Below are positions 14,801 to 27,555 of a DNA stretch of 64,000 nucleotides, in pieces; within the stretch, counting starts at the first letter, position 1, and each line of letters begins with the position of its first letter. The notes under the pieces were generated by a model, which was not told the origin of the DNA, searched no databases, and saw nothing but the letters and a program-made list of their open reading frames with translations. The stretch comes from Ustulina deusta (taxonomy: Eukaryota > Ascomycota > Sordariomycetes > Xylariales > Xylariaceae). A program made the position numbers and the translations under genes. Location of the stretch: NCBI GenBank assembly GCA_023159155.1, contig JAJNNX010000045.1:1-64000 (forward strand), read 5' to 3'.

Positions 14801-17279
14801 TTTATTATTAAGTTCTAGTATTATATTAAATCTTAGTTATAATAATAATAAAGTTTTAGATTTTTTTTTTAAAAAAAATCCTTTTAGGTATAATAACTAA
14901 AAAAATAAAAAGCTTTGTACTAACTTTATATGCTTGGGGTTTTTTTTTTTTAGAAATAAAATTAGTTTATTATTGAAAGTTTTTTATAGTACTACTTAGT
15001 TAATTTAAATCTATTTTTTTTATAAAATATTAATTACTTTTAAGTTTTTTTTAAATAATTCGGTATAATTATTTTTAGTTATTATAAACTTAATTATAAT
15101 AAGTTTTTTTAAAGTTTTTTTAGCTAATTATTTTTATTTATTTTAGTAAAAATAATTTTAAAAGTTTTATATAATTTTTTTAATAGTAGTTTAGTTTTTT
15201 TTTTTTTTTAAATTATTATATAAACTTTTTTTGTTTTAAGTTTAAAAGTTTTAAGTTTTTTTTATGTTTTTTTAATTTTAGTTATCCCTAGGTTAATTGT
15301 TTTGTTTTTAAAAAATTATTTTAATATTTAATAATATTTTTTTAACATTTAATTATATTAATTAGTATTTTTTTATATTTTTAGGTTTATATTTTATTAT
15401 TTATAACTAAAAAGTTTAACTATAATTATTAGCAAAAATTAAACTAATAAAAATAAATTATTTAGCTAGATTAATTATTATTTTTAGGTTTTTATTAAAA
15501 TATTTTGTTTTATTAACTATTTAATACTAATAATAATATTATAAATAAAATTAATAATTTAAAACGTTTAGTTTTTAAATTATTAATTATTAATTTTTAT
15601 AATATATATTAAATATTTGCAAACTTTATTAACTATTTTGTTTTAATAGTTATAAAGCTTTTAAAGTTTAGTTAAACAAACTATTTCTATTTTTAATTAT
15701 TGCTTAACTTGTTATATAAATTTATAGCTAATTATTAAAAAATATAAGCTTTAATATTATATAAAACTAAAGTTTTTATTTTAATACTATTAATTTATAA
15801 TTAAATAAATATTTTAAAAATAATTAATTTGTTTTAGTTATATATTTTAACTAAAATAAATAAAAAAACTAATATAAAAACTTTTATTAGTTTTATTTAT
15901 TTTTTAAATTAAATAAACTACTAGAATTATTTTTATTATAGTTTTTTTTTATTAATTAAATACTTAAAACTTTAAGCTTTTAATTAAAGCAGTTAATTAA
16001 TATATATTTTTTTTTACTATAAATAAAATAAGTTTTATTATTTTAATAAGCTTTTTTTTTTTATAATTAATGCTTATTTTAGCTATTTTAAAATAAATAT
16101 TTTAAAATTTTTAAAATTAGCTAAAAATTAGTAAGTAAGTTTATTAAAAGTTTAATTATTTAAATTAGATTTTTGCTTAATTAAACTAATAAACTTAATT
16201 TATTAATAGTTTTTATAAGCTTGCTTAGTATTATATATTAATTTAATAATTTTATTAATAAATAATTTATAAAAACTTTATATGAATTTTTTTTTAAGTT
16301 TATATAAAAATAGTTTTATAATTAATATTTTTAAACTAAATTATTAAATATAAAAATAAATTTATTAATATTTTTATTAATTTTATATATATAAACTTAA
16401 AATATTTTATAAATAATAATTATTTAATTAAAATTATAATAAATTATTAATAAAACTTAAATTATTTTAATAATATTATTAAATAATTTTTTAATTAAAT
16501 AAAAACATATTTTTATTAATTTTTTAGTATATTTTTTTAATTAGTTTATAATATATTAAAATTAGCTATTTTTAGTTCGGAATATAGTAATATTTTTATT
16601 TAGTTTTTCTGCTAGTTTATAAACCTAATTATTAAATAAAGCTTTATTTTTTGCAAACTTACTAAAATTAATTTTTTATATTTTAGCTTTTTTAGTATAA
16701 ATAAGGTTTAAAGCGCTAAAAAATAAACTAAAAAAACAAAAAGCAAATAAAGCAATAAAACTAGAAAGTTTAAAATTAATGTTTTTAAATATGCTTTTTA
16801 TTATTAAATTATAATTGTTTTTTAAAAGTACTAAAATAAATATATTAAAAAATTAATATTTTATTTTTTTTATTTATTAAAAAAGTTCTATTAAAACTAA
16901 TACAAAATTATAAGTTTATATAACTATAATATTTAATATTATTTATTTTAAGTTATTTTAGTTCTAGTTTTAATTTTTAATTTTTTTTTTTTTTATAAAA
17001 AAAAAGATTTTAAAATTAATTTAATTATTTAAGAACTAAAAATAAAATAAAAATATTTAAAATTAAGTTTTTTATAAATTATTAATTTTTAAGTAATATA
17101 AAAGTTAAAAGTTTTATTAAAGTTATATTAAAGTTAAATTTATATTATAAAATATATAATTTTTTATATTAAATATATAACTAAAAAAAAAAGATTTTTA
17201 TATTTTATTAATTATAATAAAATAAAAAATATATATTTATTAAACGCTTATTAATAAATAATTAATAAGCTTAAAATAA

Positions 17280-17515
17280 TATTATAATTAATTAAGTAAA
17301 GCTTTTATAGCTAGTTTATTAATACTATAAATAAAAACTTTAAACTAAAAAAAAAAAAAAAAAAAAAAAAAGTTAGAGTTTATAAGGTAGGTAGATATAA
17401 ATTCTGTATGTATAGCTGCAGAGTTATAGGTTGGTCCGTGTATAGACTTTCTATTTTATTACTATATAGGTCTGGAGTTCTTGCGGGTCTTGCTAAGACT
17501 ATACTAACTATTACA
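17280..17515. repeat. LTR copy 3 (right LTR of inner element)
   Basis: This 236-bp copy ends CTAACTATTACA, keeping the expected terminal CA, and is followed directly by the target duplication ATATT (17,516-17,520). Its first bases are decayed (TATTATAATTAATTAAG compared with TGTTATGATTAGTTAAA in copy 1). Confidence 0.8.
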
Positions 17516-19587
17516 ATATTTAATAATATTTTTTTAATATTTAATTATATTAATTAATATTTTTTTATATTTTTAAGTTTATATTTTATTATTTATAACT
17601 AAAAAGTTTTATTATAATTATTAGCAAAAATTAAATTAATAAAAATAAATTATTTAGTTAGATTAATTATTATTTTTAGGTTTTTATTAAAATATTTTAT
17701 TTTATTAATTATTTAATACTAATAATAATATTATAACTAAAATTAATAATTTAAAATATTTAGTTTTTAAATTATTAACTATTAATTTTTATAATATATA
17801 TTAAATATTTATAAACTTTATTAATTATTTTGCTTTAATAGTTATAAAATTTTTAAAATTTAATTAAATAAATTATTTTTATTTTTAATTATTATTTAAT
17901 TTATTATATAAATTTATCATTAATTATTAAAAAAAGTATAAGCTTTAATATTAAAAAAAATTAAAATTTTTATTTTAATACTATTAATTTATAATTAAAT
18001 AAATATTTTAAAAATAATTAATTTATTTTAATTATATATTTTAGCTAAAATAAATAAAAAAACTAATAAAAAAACTTTTATTAGTTTTATTTGTTTTTTA
18101 AATTAAATAAACTACTAAAGTTATTTTTATTATAAACTTTTTTTATTAGTTAAATATTTAAAACTTTAAGTTTTTAATTAAGGCAATTAATTAATATATG
18201 TTTTTTTTTACTATAAATAAAGCAAGTTTTATTATTTTAATAGGTTTTTTTTTTTTTTTAATTAGCGCTTATTTTAACTATTTTAAAATAAATATTTTAA
18301 AACTTCTAAAGTTAACTAAAAATTAATAAATAAATTTATTAAAAATTAAATTATTTAAATTAAATTTTTACTTAGTTAAATTTATAAATTTAATTTATTA
18401 ATAGTTTTTATAAACTTATTTAGTATTATATATTAATTTAATAACTTTATTAATAAACAATTTATAAAAACTTTATATAGATTTTTTTTAAGTTTATATA
18501 AAAATAGTTCTATAATTTATATTTTTATTATAACTTAATAAATTAATATTTTTAAACTAAACTATTAAATATAAAAATAAATTTATTAATATTTTATAAG
18601 TAATAACTGTTTAATTAAAATTATAATAAACTATTAATAAAACTTAGATTATTTTAATAATATTACTAAATAGTTTTTTAATTAAATAAAAGCGCGTTTT
18701 TATTAATTTTTTAATACGTTTTTTTTACTAGCTTATAATATATTAAAATTAGCTATTTTTAGTTCAAAACATAATAATATCTTTATTTAGCTTTTTTATT
18801 AATTTATAAACCTAGTTATTAAATAAGGCTTTATTTTTTGTAAATTTGCTAAGATTAGTTTTCTATATTTTAGTTTTTTTAATATAAATAAGATTTAAAG
18901 TATTAAAAAATAAACTAATAAAACAGAAAGCAAATAAAGCAATAAAACTAAAAAATTTAAAATTAATATTTCTAAATATATTTTCTATTATTAAGTTATA
19001 CTTATTTTTTAAAAGTACTAAAATAAATATATTAAAAAATTAACGTTCTACTTTTTTTATTTATTAAAAAAGTTCTACTAGAACTAATATAAAATTATAA
19101 GCTTATATAACTATAATATTTCCTAATATATTTCTAAATATATTACTTATTTTAAGTTGTTTTAGCTTTAATTTAGATTTTATTTTTTTAAGTTCTAACT
19201 TTTTTTTTTTTTTAGATTCTTTTTTAAATATTAGTTCGTTTAAAGCATTTATAAAAAAGTCTAGTACAAAATCTTCTTTTTTTATTATAAAATTTTTTTT
19301 TTTAAAATTGTTTAATAATAAAAAGCTAGCTATACTTAAAAACTAAAATTGTTCTAATTATTTAAAAACTAAAAATAAAATAAAAATATTTAAAGTTAGA
19401 TTTTTTGCAAATTATTAGCTTTTAAATAGCATAAAAATTAAAAGTCTAATTAAAGTTATATTAAAGTTAAGTTTATATTATAAAATATATAATTTTTTAT
19501 ATTAAATATATAACTAAAAAAAAAAGTTTATTTATATTTTGCTAACTATAACAAAATAAAAAATATATATTTATTAAACATTTATTA

Positions 19588-19821
19588 ATAAATAATTAGT
19601 TAAATAAAGTTTTTATAGCTAGTTTATTAATACTATAAACAAAAATTCTAAACTAAAAAAAAAAAAAAAAAAAAAAAAACAAAGTTTATAAAGTAAATAA
19701 ATATAAACTCTATGTATATAGCTATAGAGTTATAGGTTGGTCCGTGCATAGACTTCCTATCTTATCGCTATATAGGTTTGGAGTCCTTGCGGGTCTCGCT
19801 AAGACTGTACTAACCGTTATA
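19588..19821. repeat. LTR copy 4 (right LTR of outer element)
   Basis: Aligns over about 234 bp with the other three copies. The left end is blurred by decay and a small indel, so the start is approximate. The right half, from about 19,735, is the least mutated LTR sequence in the window and keeps several CpG sites. It ends at CCGTTATA. Confidence 0.75.
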
Positions 19822-20880
19822 GCTCTAATTATAAATATTTAAGCTTTATTAAAACTTTTTAAAAAAATACTAGTATAGCTAATAAATTATTTTTTTAAGC
19901 TTTTTAAGTTTTTTTTATAAAAAAAGTTCTTTTTAATATTTTTAATTAAATGTTTTATTTTTTAAAAAATTATATTAAATAATTATTTTATTTTTTATTT
20001 TTTTCAAAATCTTTTTTAATTATTTTCCTAGTAATTTATAACAGCTACTAGCTAACTATATAGCTTTTTAAATTGTTTTTTAAATATTCTTTTCTTATTG
20101 TTTTTTATAATCTTTTTTTTATTTTTTTAATTATAATTAAAAATAATAGCAATTATATTAATCGTTATAATTATTCTTTATTATTTATAAAACTTAAACT
20201 TATAATTATAACAATAAAATTACTTATTTTTAACACTTTTTATTAATTTTTTTAATATAACTAATTATTATTTTATTATATTTTTAGACTTTATATATTT
20301 CTAGCTAATATAAAATATAATTAACGTTTCAATCAAAGAATATATATAAATTATTAAGCTTTTAGCTAGTAATACATATTTTTTTAGTAGTATAAAACAA
20401 CTAAACTATATACTAGGCCTTTTAATAATATTATATTCTAAACGTTTTATCTTTTATTTAAAACTTTTAAACATAATAATATAATATTTATTAATGCTAA
20501 ACTTTTTTATAAAAAAACTAGTAGTTATTATTAAAGGTTTATTATAATTTTATACCTTAAATCTATTTTTTTATTTTTTTAAGCTTATATTTTTAAAATA
20601 AGCTTTATTAAAAGTTTTGTTTAAAAAAGCTTATAATTATATAGCTCTATTGTTGTTCCTATTACTAGCTATTTATTTTTTTATTTATAGTAATTCTTTT
20701 AGTTATTATAGTAAGATATAAAAGCATAAACAACTCAAATAAAATATTTTTAATATAATAATTATTTTTATTTCTTAAGGGATCTATTAATTAAATATAC
20801 TAGATATTAAAAAATTAATTTTTATTAATCTATATATGTTTTATTAATAATTCCTCTAGTTACTATTAAAAGTGTTCCTT
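19822..20880. other. AT-rich tail of the decayed block, no gene
   Basis: Decayed AT-rich DNA with no long open frame and no recognised repeat partner. Base composition shifts to normal over about 20,850-20,950, marking the edge of the AT-rich block. Confidence 0.6.
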
Positions 20881-23800
20881 ATAGTGTTTTATCTCCTTTT
20901 ATTAGCATACCTACTATATAGCTTAATCGAGTGATTACTTACATAATCCACTCGCACTACTTCAGTACACAGCAATAAAAATTATTTTCTTTACTCCTAT
21001 ACTCTTGATCAACAGATTCCCTAAAAGATAATAGTGATTACTATACTAGGAAGTGTGGGTTTGGCCTATCTCCTAGTATTTGGGCACTATTACATTGAGA
21101 CCAATCGTGAACGATTATTTACTGTTGCCCACTTCAGTATTCGCTCTCTCGGTGCACTATATAGGGTTACGTGAATACAGGTAAGTTGAAAGCTGATGTC
21201 TTGTACAGACTCTCGCAACCAACTATTTGTATATCGGGGACAAATACCATTATAGAGCAACGTTAGAAGAGCAAAGATGTGCTGAGTTGCATACGCAACG
21301 GGCGCCTCGAGAACTGGCAGGCTAGTAGCCGACTTACTTTATTACAAATTGAAAGATCATGTCGAAAGAAACCATGAGCAAAAGCCCGAAAAGATTTATT
21401 GCAAACCTGGAAAAGCTGCCTCCGCCATGATTCAAGTCCTACCTCGAACTTCCCTTAATCTATGCTTAACATCCAAACAAGTTCAAGAAATGCCCCAAGA
21501 TCCCAAGCCATTGGTGTTTATGAATACTTTACATCATTAAGCCAAACACCCCTTGCATCTCATTAGTATAGGGGTTTCCTGCAGTTATGATATTCAAAGG
21601 AAGTGGTGACAACCCTGAGGATATCTTGATAACCCAGAGAAAAGTTTAAACTATTGTATAATGAATAACTAAACAGAAACTAGACCTATCTTATGTAGAG
21701 CCTCACTTCTCACAAATCAAAATTCTCATGCGTTGGCCTCAAGGGAGGCTATCTTTATCATTTTCATATCAGAGCTCTAGCTTATTCAGTCTTTCAAATC
21801 AATAGTACGAATCGAAGCGGGTATAACTATGTAGGCACCTTCCCTATCACAGCTAACTGAAATCCCTAGTCAGAACGCCACCTCCCAACGTCATAGTTTG
21901 TGTCTCGCGATTAGCAGTCACATGCTGTGGCAAGTCTATTTACCCGCTCACAACTAGATACCGCCCAACCTCCTTTAGTTGAGGATGTTTGTTAAATGCA
22001 GACTGAAAGGATCACCACCTAATATTGGATTATGTACCACTACAAGGAAATTTCACAGCCCGAAGATGATATTACTGAAGCTTCCGGGATTCAAGATAGT
22101 GCCATCATGTCTCTGATAAAGACATTGCAGGATGATGAGGCGACGAGTCAGCCTAAAATATCCTAAAAGTTATTGAAAGTTATTGACTACCGAAGTATGC
22201 ACATCCCCGTGATCGTGCGCCCAGAGTGCGTCCGTTAGATCAAAGGTTTACGCCAGTCCCATATCCCGCCCTTAATTCGCGGGGTCTGCTGTTCATACTG
22301 AGTTTCGGGCTTTCCCAGCACATATTTGTGACGAAACGAGCGGCTGTTTACGAAATCAAGAACACTCTTGAACAAGGTTGCCATGGTCTATAGCAAGAAG
22401 AGTCAGAGTTTGGAACCCGTATCGTGGAGAAAGACCGGCACTTTTGATTAGGATGATTGCTGCTGAAGCCCCCAGAGATCGCAGAAATAGTGTGCCAGAT
22501 CCCATCACCTGTCCTGTAATGTGTGAAATAAACCTACCCGTGGGGGGAGATCCCAAAAACTCGGCGCATATTCGGCCGCCTTCTGATCTACCCTTGCACA
22601 AAGGCCTCCAAAGGCCTCCAAGTGCAAATACAACCAGACAGGCATGATGCGATGTCGCTGGTTACCTTGCCAAAAATTGTGCAACTAGCCTTTTCATGGC
22701 AGAAACTGTCGACTTCCTTGTTGTAGCACATGAAGTGGTAGAGTATTCTTCTTGGAAGGGGCGCCACTGCGCTAGTATCGGTGTATTTGGAAGCTGGAGC
22801 CGCCGCCGCAGCTACGACGAGGGACACGATCGACAGGACTTCAAAAATCTGTAACGGTAAAGTTTCTCGGTCAGGAATTCTAACTTCAAGTGATTGGTGA
22901 TGGCTGGGAATCTAAACAGAAAGAGAATCCACTTGCGACAGGGGGGAAGGACGTACTTGCATATTCACTGATGAGAGAGCTGATGATACGCGATTGAGTG
23001 GACTAGGAGACGAACTCTTGATGTTGTTGGCCAGAAGGATTCTTTCAATGTATATGTTCAGTTTTCCTAGAAAGTTTTGACATTGCTGATGGATTGACGT
23101 TCGAGAGATGGAGCGGCCAGCGAGGAGCGGGACATCATGGACTTGGGTGGAGGTTCTTGCCTGAGGTTAAAACGCAGTTCCTCGACTCGAAGGCGCATCA
23201 ATGTTAAACTTTTATGATGACAGCACTTCCTGCTCAGATCTTGTAAATAATCTTCGTTAGGCGTATGCATGATATGAACCACCCCACTAATACAGACTGC
23301 GGCAAGGTGTTCTTAGTGCTCGAGTCGTGGGTCGACTATACTAATCTTATACTTTTATTCTCATTCCCTATCCAAGCCTTCACCACTGCTTGGATTTTAT
23401 CTTAGTCGATTAAACTAGCTCATTTGCAAACATACAAATCAGTGCTTCAAAATAAAGCTATTACCATAAGATGTAATTATACTGTTTAACAGTTTCATAT
23501 AGGGCTGCATCCATTTCGCCTAATGTACTGAGCTTCGACCAGCTTCGTAAAAGCGATCGAAGACTAGGTATAAAAGAACTTACCCAAAGTAGGGGCACCA
23601 CTACGCTAATTATACCTCCAGGGTAGGATAGATATTCTTAATGCGATCGTAGCCATGTACGGCGTATTTGCTGGCGTTATAGATAGTTATACTGTCTGAA
23701 AACAGGAGAATAAAAGGAAAGCGGTGTTTCGTTCGTATCATCGTGGTCGCTTGCCGCTTTTAGATTGGCTTCTTTGACCGCTGGTCTATAGCTGTGAGGA

Positions 23801-24534
23801 GTTCCGTCTATGTATTAGTCGCCAATTGTAGACTGTATGAAGCGACGTTCCTTGGGTCACTACTCAACTCAGGGAATTACTACCCACTTGATCATGATCA
23901 AGCATGAAACCACAAAAGTTGTTTATGCGCGTGACTTAGTCTTGTTTCCCTAGCTGGTGAGTAGCGCGACTATCTAGAGGCAAGTTAGACGTGCTTCTAT
24001 GCTTGCAGACTTTGCGGGTGACCTACACCGCCAAATAAGGTTAGAAATGACAGCAGTATGTGGTGTGTATTGCTGCATATGTGGTGAGTGAGAAGACCCT
24101 TCTAAATAGGATAAAGTAGCTGGTAGACGGCCTAGCCGAAGGCGGGGGTGCCTAAGAAGAGCAGCTTACACTGAAGAGTGCTTATCAATTTGGAACGTCA
24201 TGATGACTTTATCAAATCAATCTAATGTATTCGTCAGCAACTCTGTTATAGAGTAACTACAGGGTGAGGTGAGCGCGTATCCCAGAAAACTCAGGAACTG
24301 GTACCCATGATGGTTTGAAGACATGATTTAAGTTATTACAACAAATGAGCATAAGGGGCCCTGTGCCCTTAAAGTAACGTGTAGACTGAAATCAAGGTAC
24401 TGACATGGGCTGAGTTCCAGTAGCATTCCTCGCAGTCAAGAACACTATATTTCGTAAATAATCGAACAAACCTTCGCTTATTGGAGACTCGGTTCAACGA
24501 ACCCCCTTTCCATGCACTGCACATAGTTGGCAGC
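20881..24534. other. Gene-poor transition DNA, possible gene relics
   Basis: Base composition is ordinary but no convincing gene is present. A short + strand frame at 21,352-21,540 (no ATG) begins KDHVERNHEQKPEKIYC, which loosely resembles the linker and second zinc ligand pair of fungal C2H2 proteins. It may be a relic. Overlapping short frames on both strands at 22,356-22,827 have no recognisable domain. A small direct repeat of AAAGGCCTCC lies near 22,600. Confidence 0.4.
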
Positions 24535-27002
24535 CTAAAACACGTTCCCCCAGCTCTGTTTCCCACGAGTTTCCTCGAGAGTCTTAACATTGACATTCTT
24601 CCACAGTAAGAGACATAGAAGACAGGCAGGTAGGAACGCAGCACCAGCTATGACCATCTTTCGCTGAACGTCACCGTACGCGGCGATGATAGCGTCTCTA
24701 ATAGGGGACCCCATAGGATAGGACAACTGAACGGTGATAGAACCGAAGATCTCGCCGGCCATGTCCTTGCTCTCTTCGGGCAAAAATTCGTAGAGCTTCG
24801 CAGGAAAAATGTTGGTCCAGAGAGCCCCAGCAATGGCGAGCCCAACAGAGGCACCGATGGATCCGAAGAGCCCCCATAGCGCAAGGGCCACGGCAATTTC
24901 CTGGTGTGTAACTCTAGACATGATGGCGAGTTGAGCCGTCAATGACCATATCTCAGAAGATATCCCGTTGAACACCTGACACATCACAAGATAACCGACA
25001 TTGGTTCCTGGGTGACGGAAATATATGAGTAGGGCTGTACCCAGCGTGGCAAAGGGGACGCCCCCGATGATTGCCAGCCATTTGTATTGTCCACTCCAAA
25101 GAGTATACCTTGTGGTGGATAGTTAGTGAGATGTGGATAGGTTTTCACGAGGATATTTACTCACAAGCCGACCAATGGGCCAATAAAAGCCGAAGTTAGC
25201 GAGACTTGAAGAGAAAAGTCAGTAATTACTCCTATAGGCCATGTTTAATAGTGCCTCTACACCTGTGGATACAGGCAATGTGGGCTTCTAAGGGACCTAG
25301 GAGAGGTAAGGGGGCAGGCGAAAGGAGGAAGAAAGGGAAAGAGAATGACAACTAACAGGCATTTAGAATATAGCCACTAATAGTAATGCTCTCATCGTGA
25401 ACAACTTGTAAGTACGATTGGTAGTACGCATCCCAGCAGCTAGAAAGCAACACATGTCAATACTGTAGCTCTTGGTACCTGAAACGTAAATGCAGAATAA
25501 GACTTACTAGATTGAAATGAACATAAACCCATAAAGACCGCAAGCACCAAGTATAGTACGGTCCTTGAGGAATTTGAAGGGGAAGTACTGAACAGGGGCC
25601 AGGTATTTCTCCCAAAAGACGAACGCAGCCAGCAAAACCACGCCTAAGACAATCATCGCTATAATGTAGGCGGTAGCCCAGCCGTATGGTGCATACGAAT
25701 CAAGCGAGAAGGGAAGAAGTAGCAATCCAAAACCGAATATAGTTAAAAGCATACCAACAACTAAAATTGAGAAAAGGTTAGCAGATGTGAGCAGTCATTA
25801 TTTCGAGTGCTTATTGGACGACAACACTTGCTGTTGGTGGACTCACCATCAAACTCGATAACATAATACTTTACCGACTCCCAAGTGGTGCGATTATGAA
25901 TCCGTGGCACCATGAGGCCGTTAAGCTGGGCCTTCCTCTTACTCCAAATGAAGACGCCGGCCACGGGAATGCAAACTGCCACCATGATGATGAGGAAGGC
26001 CCCAAAAGCCCAGCGCCAGGACACTTCGTTGTAAAAGAGGTCAGCAATCTTAGATCCGGCGAAGACAGTTGCAATAGTCGGCGTGCTATTGATGCCGAAC
26101 AGAAGTATTCGATTCTTAAGCGTAGTCATGTCGGCCAACATAATGCTAATAACTATTTAGAGATCTTGAGTTAGTAATTGCCATTTACTGTAAACAGAAT
26201 CAAGGGCATCGGGAGCCTGCCGGAGCAACCGGAGTAGAAACCTCCTCAATTAGGCAACTAGTTAGGAGAGGCATAAGAGACTCCAGAGTTACTGACCGTA
26301 GCCCATGCCGATGTGGCCCGCCCAGTAGATCGTGTGGGCAGCCGCATACGTCTCGACATTTTGACAGACTGCCTTCAAGACTAGACCAAGGACGACCAGG
26401 CCTAGCATAACCAGGAACCCTTCGCATCGTCCCCAGATATCGATAACCTTGGCGATTGGGAGCGAAAAAACCCCACCGACGATGGTAGCGATAATAGAGG
26501 TTGTGGCTAGCAGGCCATGCTGGTTAAATTCCGAAGTGACTGTGTGCAGAGAAACATATTAGCCGAGATCTCCCAATTCGGCATCGTGGAACCCGCTAGA
26601 TCATGCAGGATAAAGAGGCTAAGGGATCAGGCCGGGAGGCTTTGACACACCGTAGGGGATAAGACTCGACTGGACTACACTTAAGAGTGCATCGACGAAC
26701 GTCACTAGATAGAGTCTTCGACGGAAACACAGGGTCAGCGGTCGCGTTCTCATCGGACAGGCAACCTCGTGGTCAAGCCTGGCTTTTGGGCATCCTTACA
26801 AAATAAACATGACAATGAGCACCTGTTTCGACCAGACGCGAATGATGGCCTCAACCTGCCTAACACCCTCCTGCTTGTGCGTGGATCCAGTTTCACTGGT
26901 TTCGGGTTTGTCGTCAATAGGCTTCTTCTCGACAACCCCATCGTGACTTGCAGGTGTAGACACGACATCCAAGGGCGCCATCGTAGTGGAGGTATCTCCC
27001 AT
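24535..27002 (-). CDS. Siderophore-iron transporter, MFS family (MirB/Sit type)
   Basis: A plasma-membrane major facilitator that would import ferric siderophores by proton symport. The spliced model has eight exons (27002-26800, 26715-26651, 26539-26297, 26152-25847, 25760-25508, 25439-25357, 25204-25165, 25108-24535). All phases agree, giving 588 residues. The hydrophilic N-terminus runs into QVLIVMFILLYLVTFVDALL (TM1). Family-typical stretches follow: AKVIDIWGR, VISIMLADMTTLKNR, FGINSTPTIA, RTTWESVKYYVIEFD, APVQYFPFKFLKDRTILGA, ALALWGLFGSIGASVGLAIA and QLSYPMGSPIRDAIIAAYG. The protein ends KTLEETRGKQSWGNVF. The start is the ATG at 27,002; the open frame extends upstream only to a TTG. No frameshift or stop was found although the decayed block lies 3.7 kb away. 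Two intron ends use AAG, and the 26,716 acceptor is the least certain. The exact siderophore substrate cannot be told. Two iron-type GATA sites lie upstream. Confidence 0.93.
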
Positions 27003-27398
27003 CCTGTTAGGTGAATTCAACTATCGTGTGCCCTCGTGGGAGAACCCGAATAGAGATAACAAGCAATATTGAAGAGTCAGGACGCGCTTTGGCGGGTTTG
27101 ATAGTGAAGAAGCTACTTTGTTATATAACCCCTGGACGGTGACCGTCGCAGATAATTGGGTTGCATGTCGGCCAGAAGAACGGCATGGGGTACGTAGCCT
27201 TAGCGACAAATTTTGTGAATTTGCTTTCAGTTGGAGGCCGTACCAAGGCGAGAATCTCCCGCGCCTAGACAAGGAGATCTTGCTTCTCCCAGCGACGAGA
27301 CATGCATTAGTACGATGGGCCTTCCCCTCAAAAGAGGCTAAACACCCGAGACCTTTTCATACTCATGTATCTTTCTTTTCCCCTTCTGTCTGATCATC

Positions 27399-27408
27399 TT
27401 ATCAGATC
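27399..27408 (-). promoter_or_regulatory. SreA/Sre1-type GATA site 1
   Basis: On the - strand this reads GATCTGATAA, a full match to the (G/A)ATC(T/A)GATAA consensus reported for fungal iron repressors of the SreA/Sre1/SRE family. It is about 400 bp upstream of the siderophore transporter ATG and in its direction. It predicts repression when iron is plentiful. Binding itself is inferred. Confidence 0.6.
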
Positions 27409-27545
27409 GTACTACTGTTCTCGCTAGCCGCGTAACGTCGCCATCGGCTCAAGGATCCCCGATCTTGGCAGCATGATTCACTCTCTTAGCTCCACTCGAC
27501 AGCTCCTATCTGATCCGTGAATCCCTGTTATTCCAGGACCGAATC

Positions 27546-27555
27546 TTATCAGATC
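27546..27555 (-). promoter_or_regulatory. SreA/Sre1-type GATA site 2
   Basis: A second perfect GATCTGATAA on the - strand, 147 bp further upstream than site 1. A near match (ATCTGATCC on the + strand, about 27,509) lies between the two. Paired sites of this kind are usual in promoters of siderophore genes. Confidence 0.6.

Larger units (their letters stand above)
11641..17515 (-). mobile_element. Inner full-length LTR retrotransposon (5,875 bp, RIP-decayed)
   Basis: Two 236-bp LTRs (11,641-11,876 and 17,280-17,515) bound a 5,403-bp internal region. The direct repeat ATATT lies immediately outside both ends (11,636-11,640 and 17,516-17,520), as expected of a 5-bp target duplication. The internal region contains the same join uninterrupted, with a single ATATT at 15,324-15,328 flanked by the same sequences. 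This shows the insertion went into a sister copy. The termini are TG and CA before decay. No readable gag-pol frame remains. The strand is tentative. Confidence 0.75.
8221..19821 (-). mobile_element. Outer LTR retrotransposon, split by a nested copy of itself
   Basis: The outer element is LTR1 (8221-8456), left internal part (8457-11,640), the inserted inner element (11,641-17,515), right internal part (about 17,521-19,587) and LTR4 (about 19,588-19,821). Removing the insertion and one target copy leaves about 5.7 kb, close to the 5,875 bp of the inner element. The left part matches 11,877-15,328 and the right part matches 15,324-17,279 of the inner copy. No coding domain survives, so the superfamily is unknown. 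The - strand is suggested only by a short purine run (AAAAAGAGG read on -) beside LTR2, placed like a polypurine tract. No convincing target duplication was found for this outer copy. Confidence 0.7.

Noticed and set aside
22356..22827. Overlapping frames with a faint membrane-transporter flavour
   Set aside because: No transporter motif is present in order, frames conflict on both strands, and no splice model joins them.
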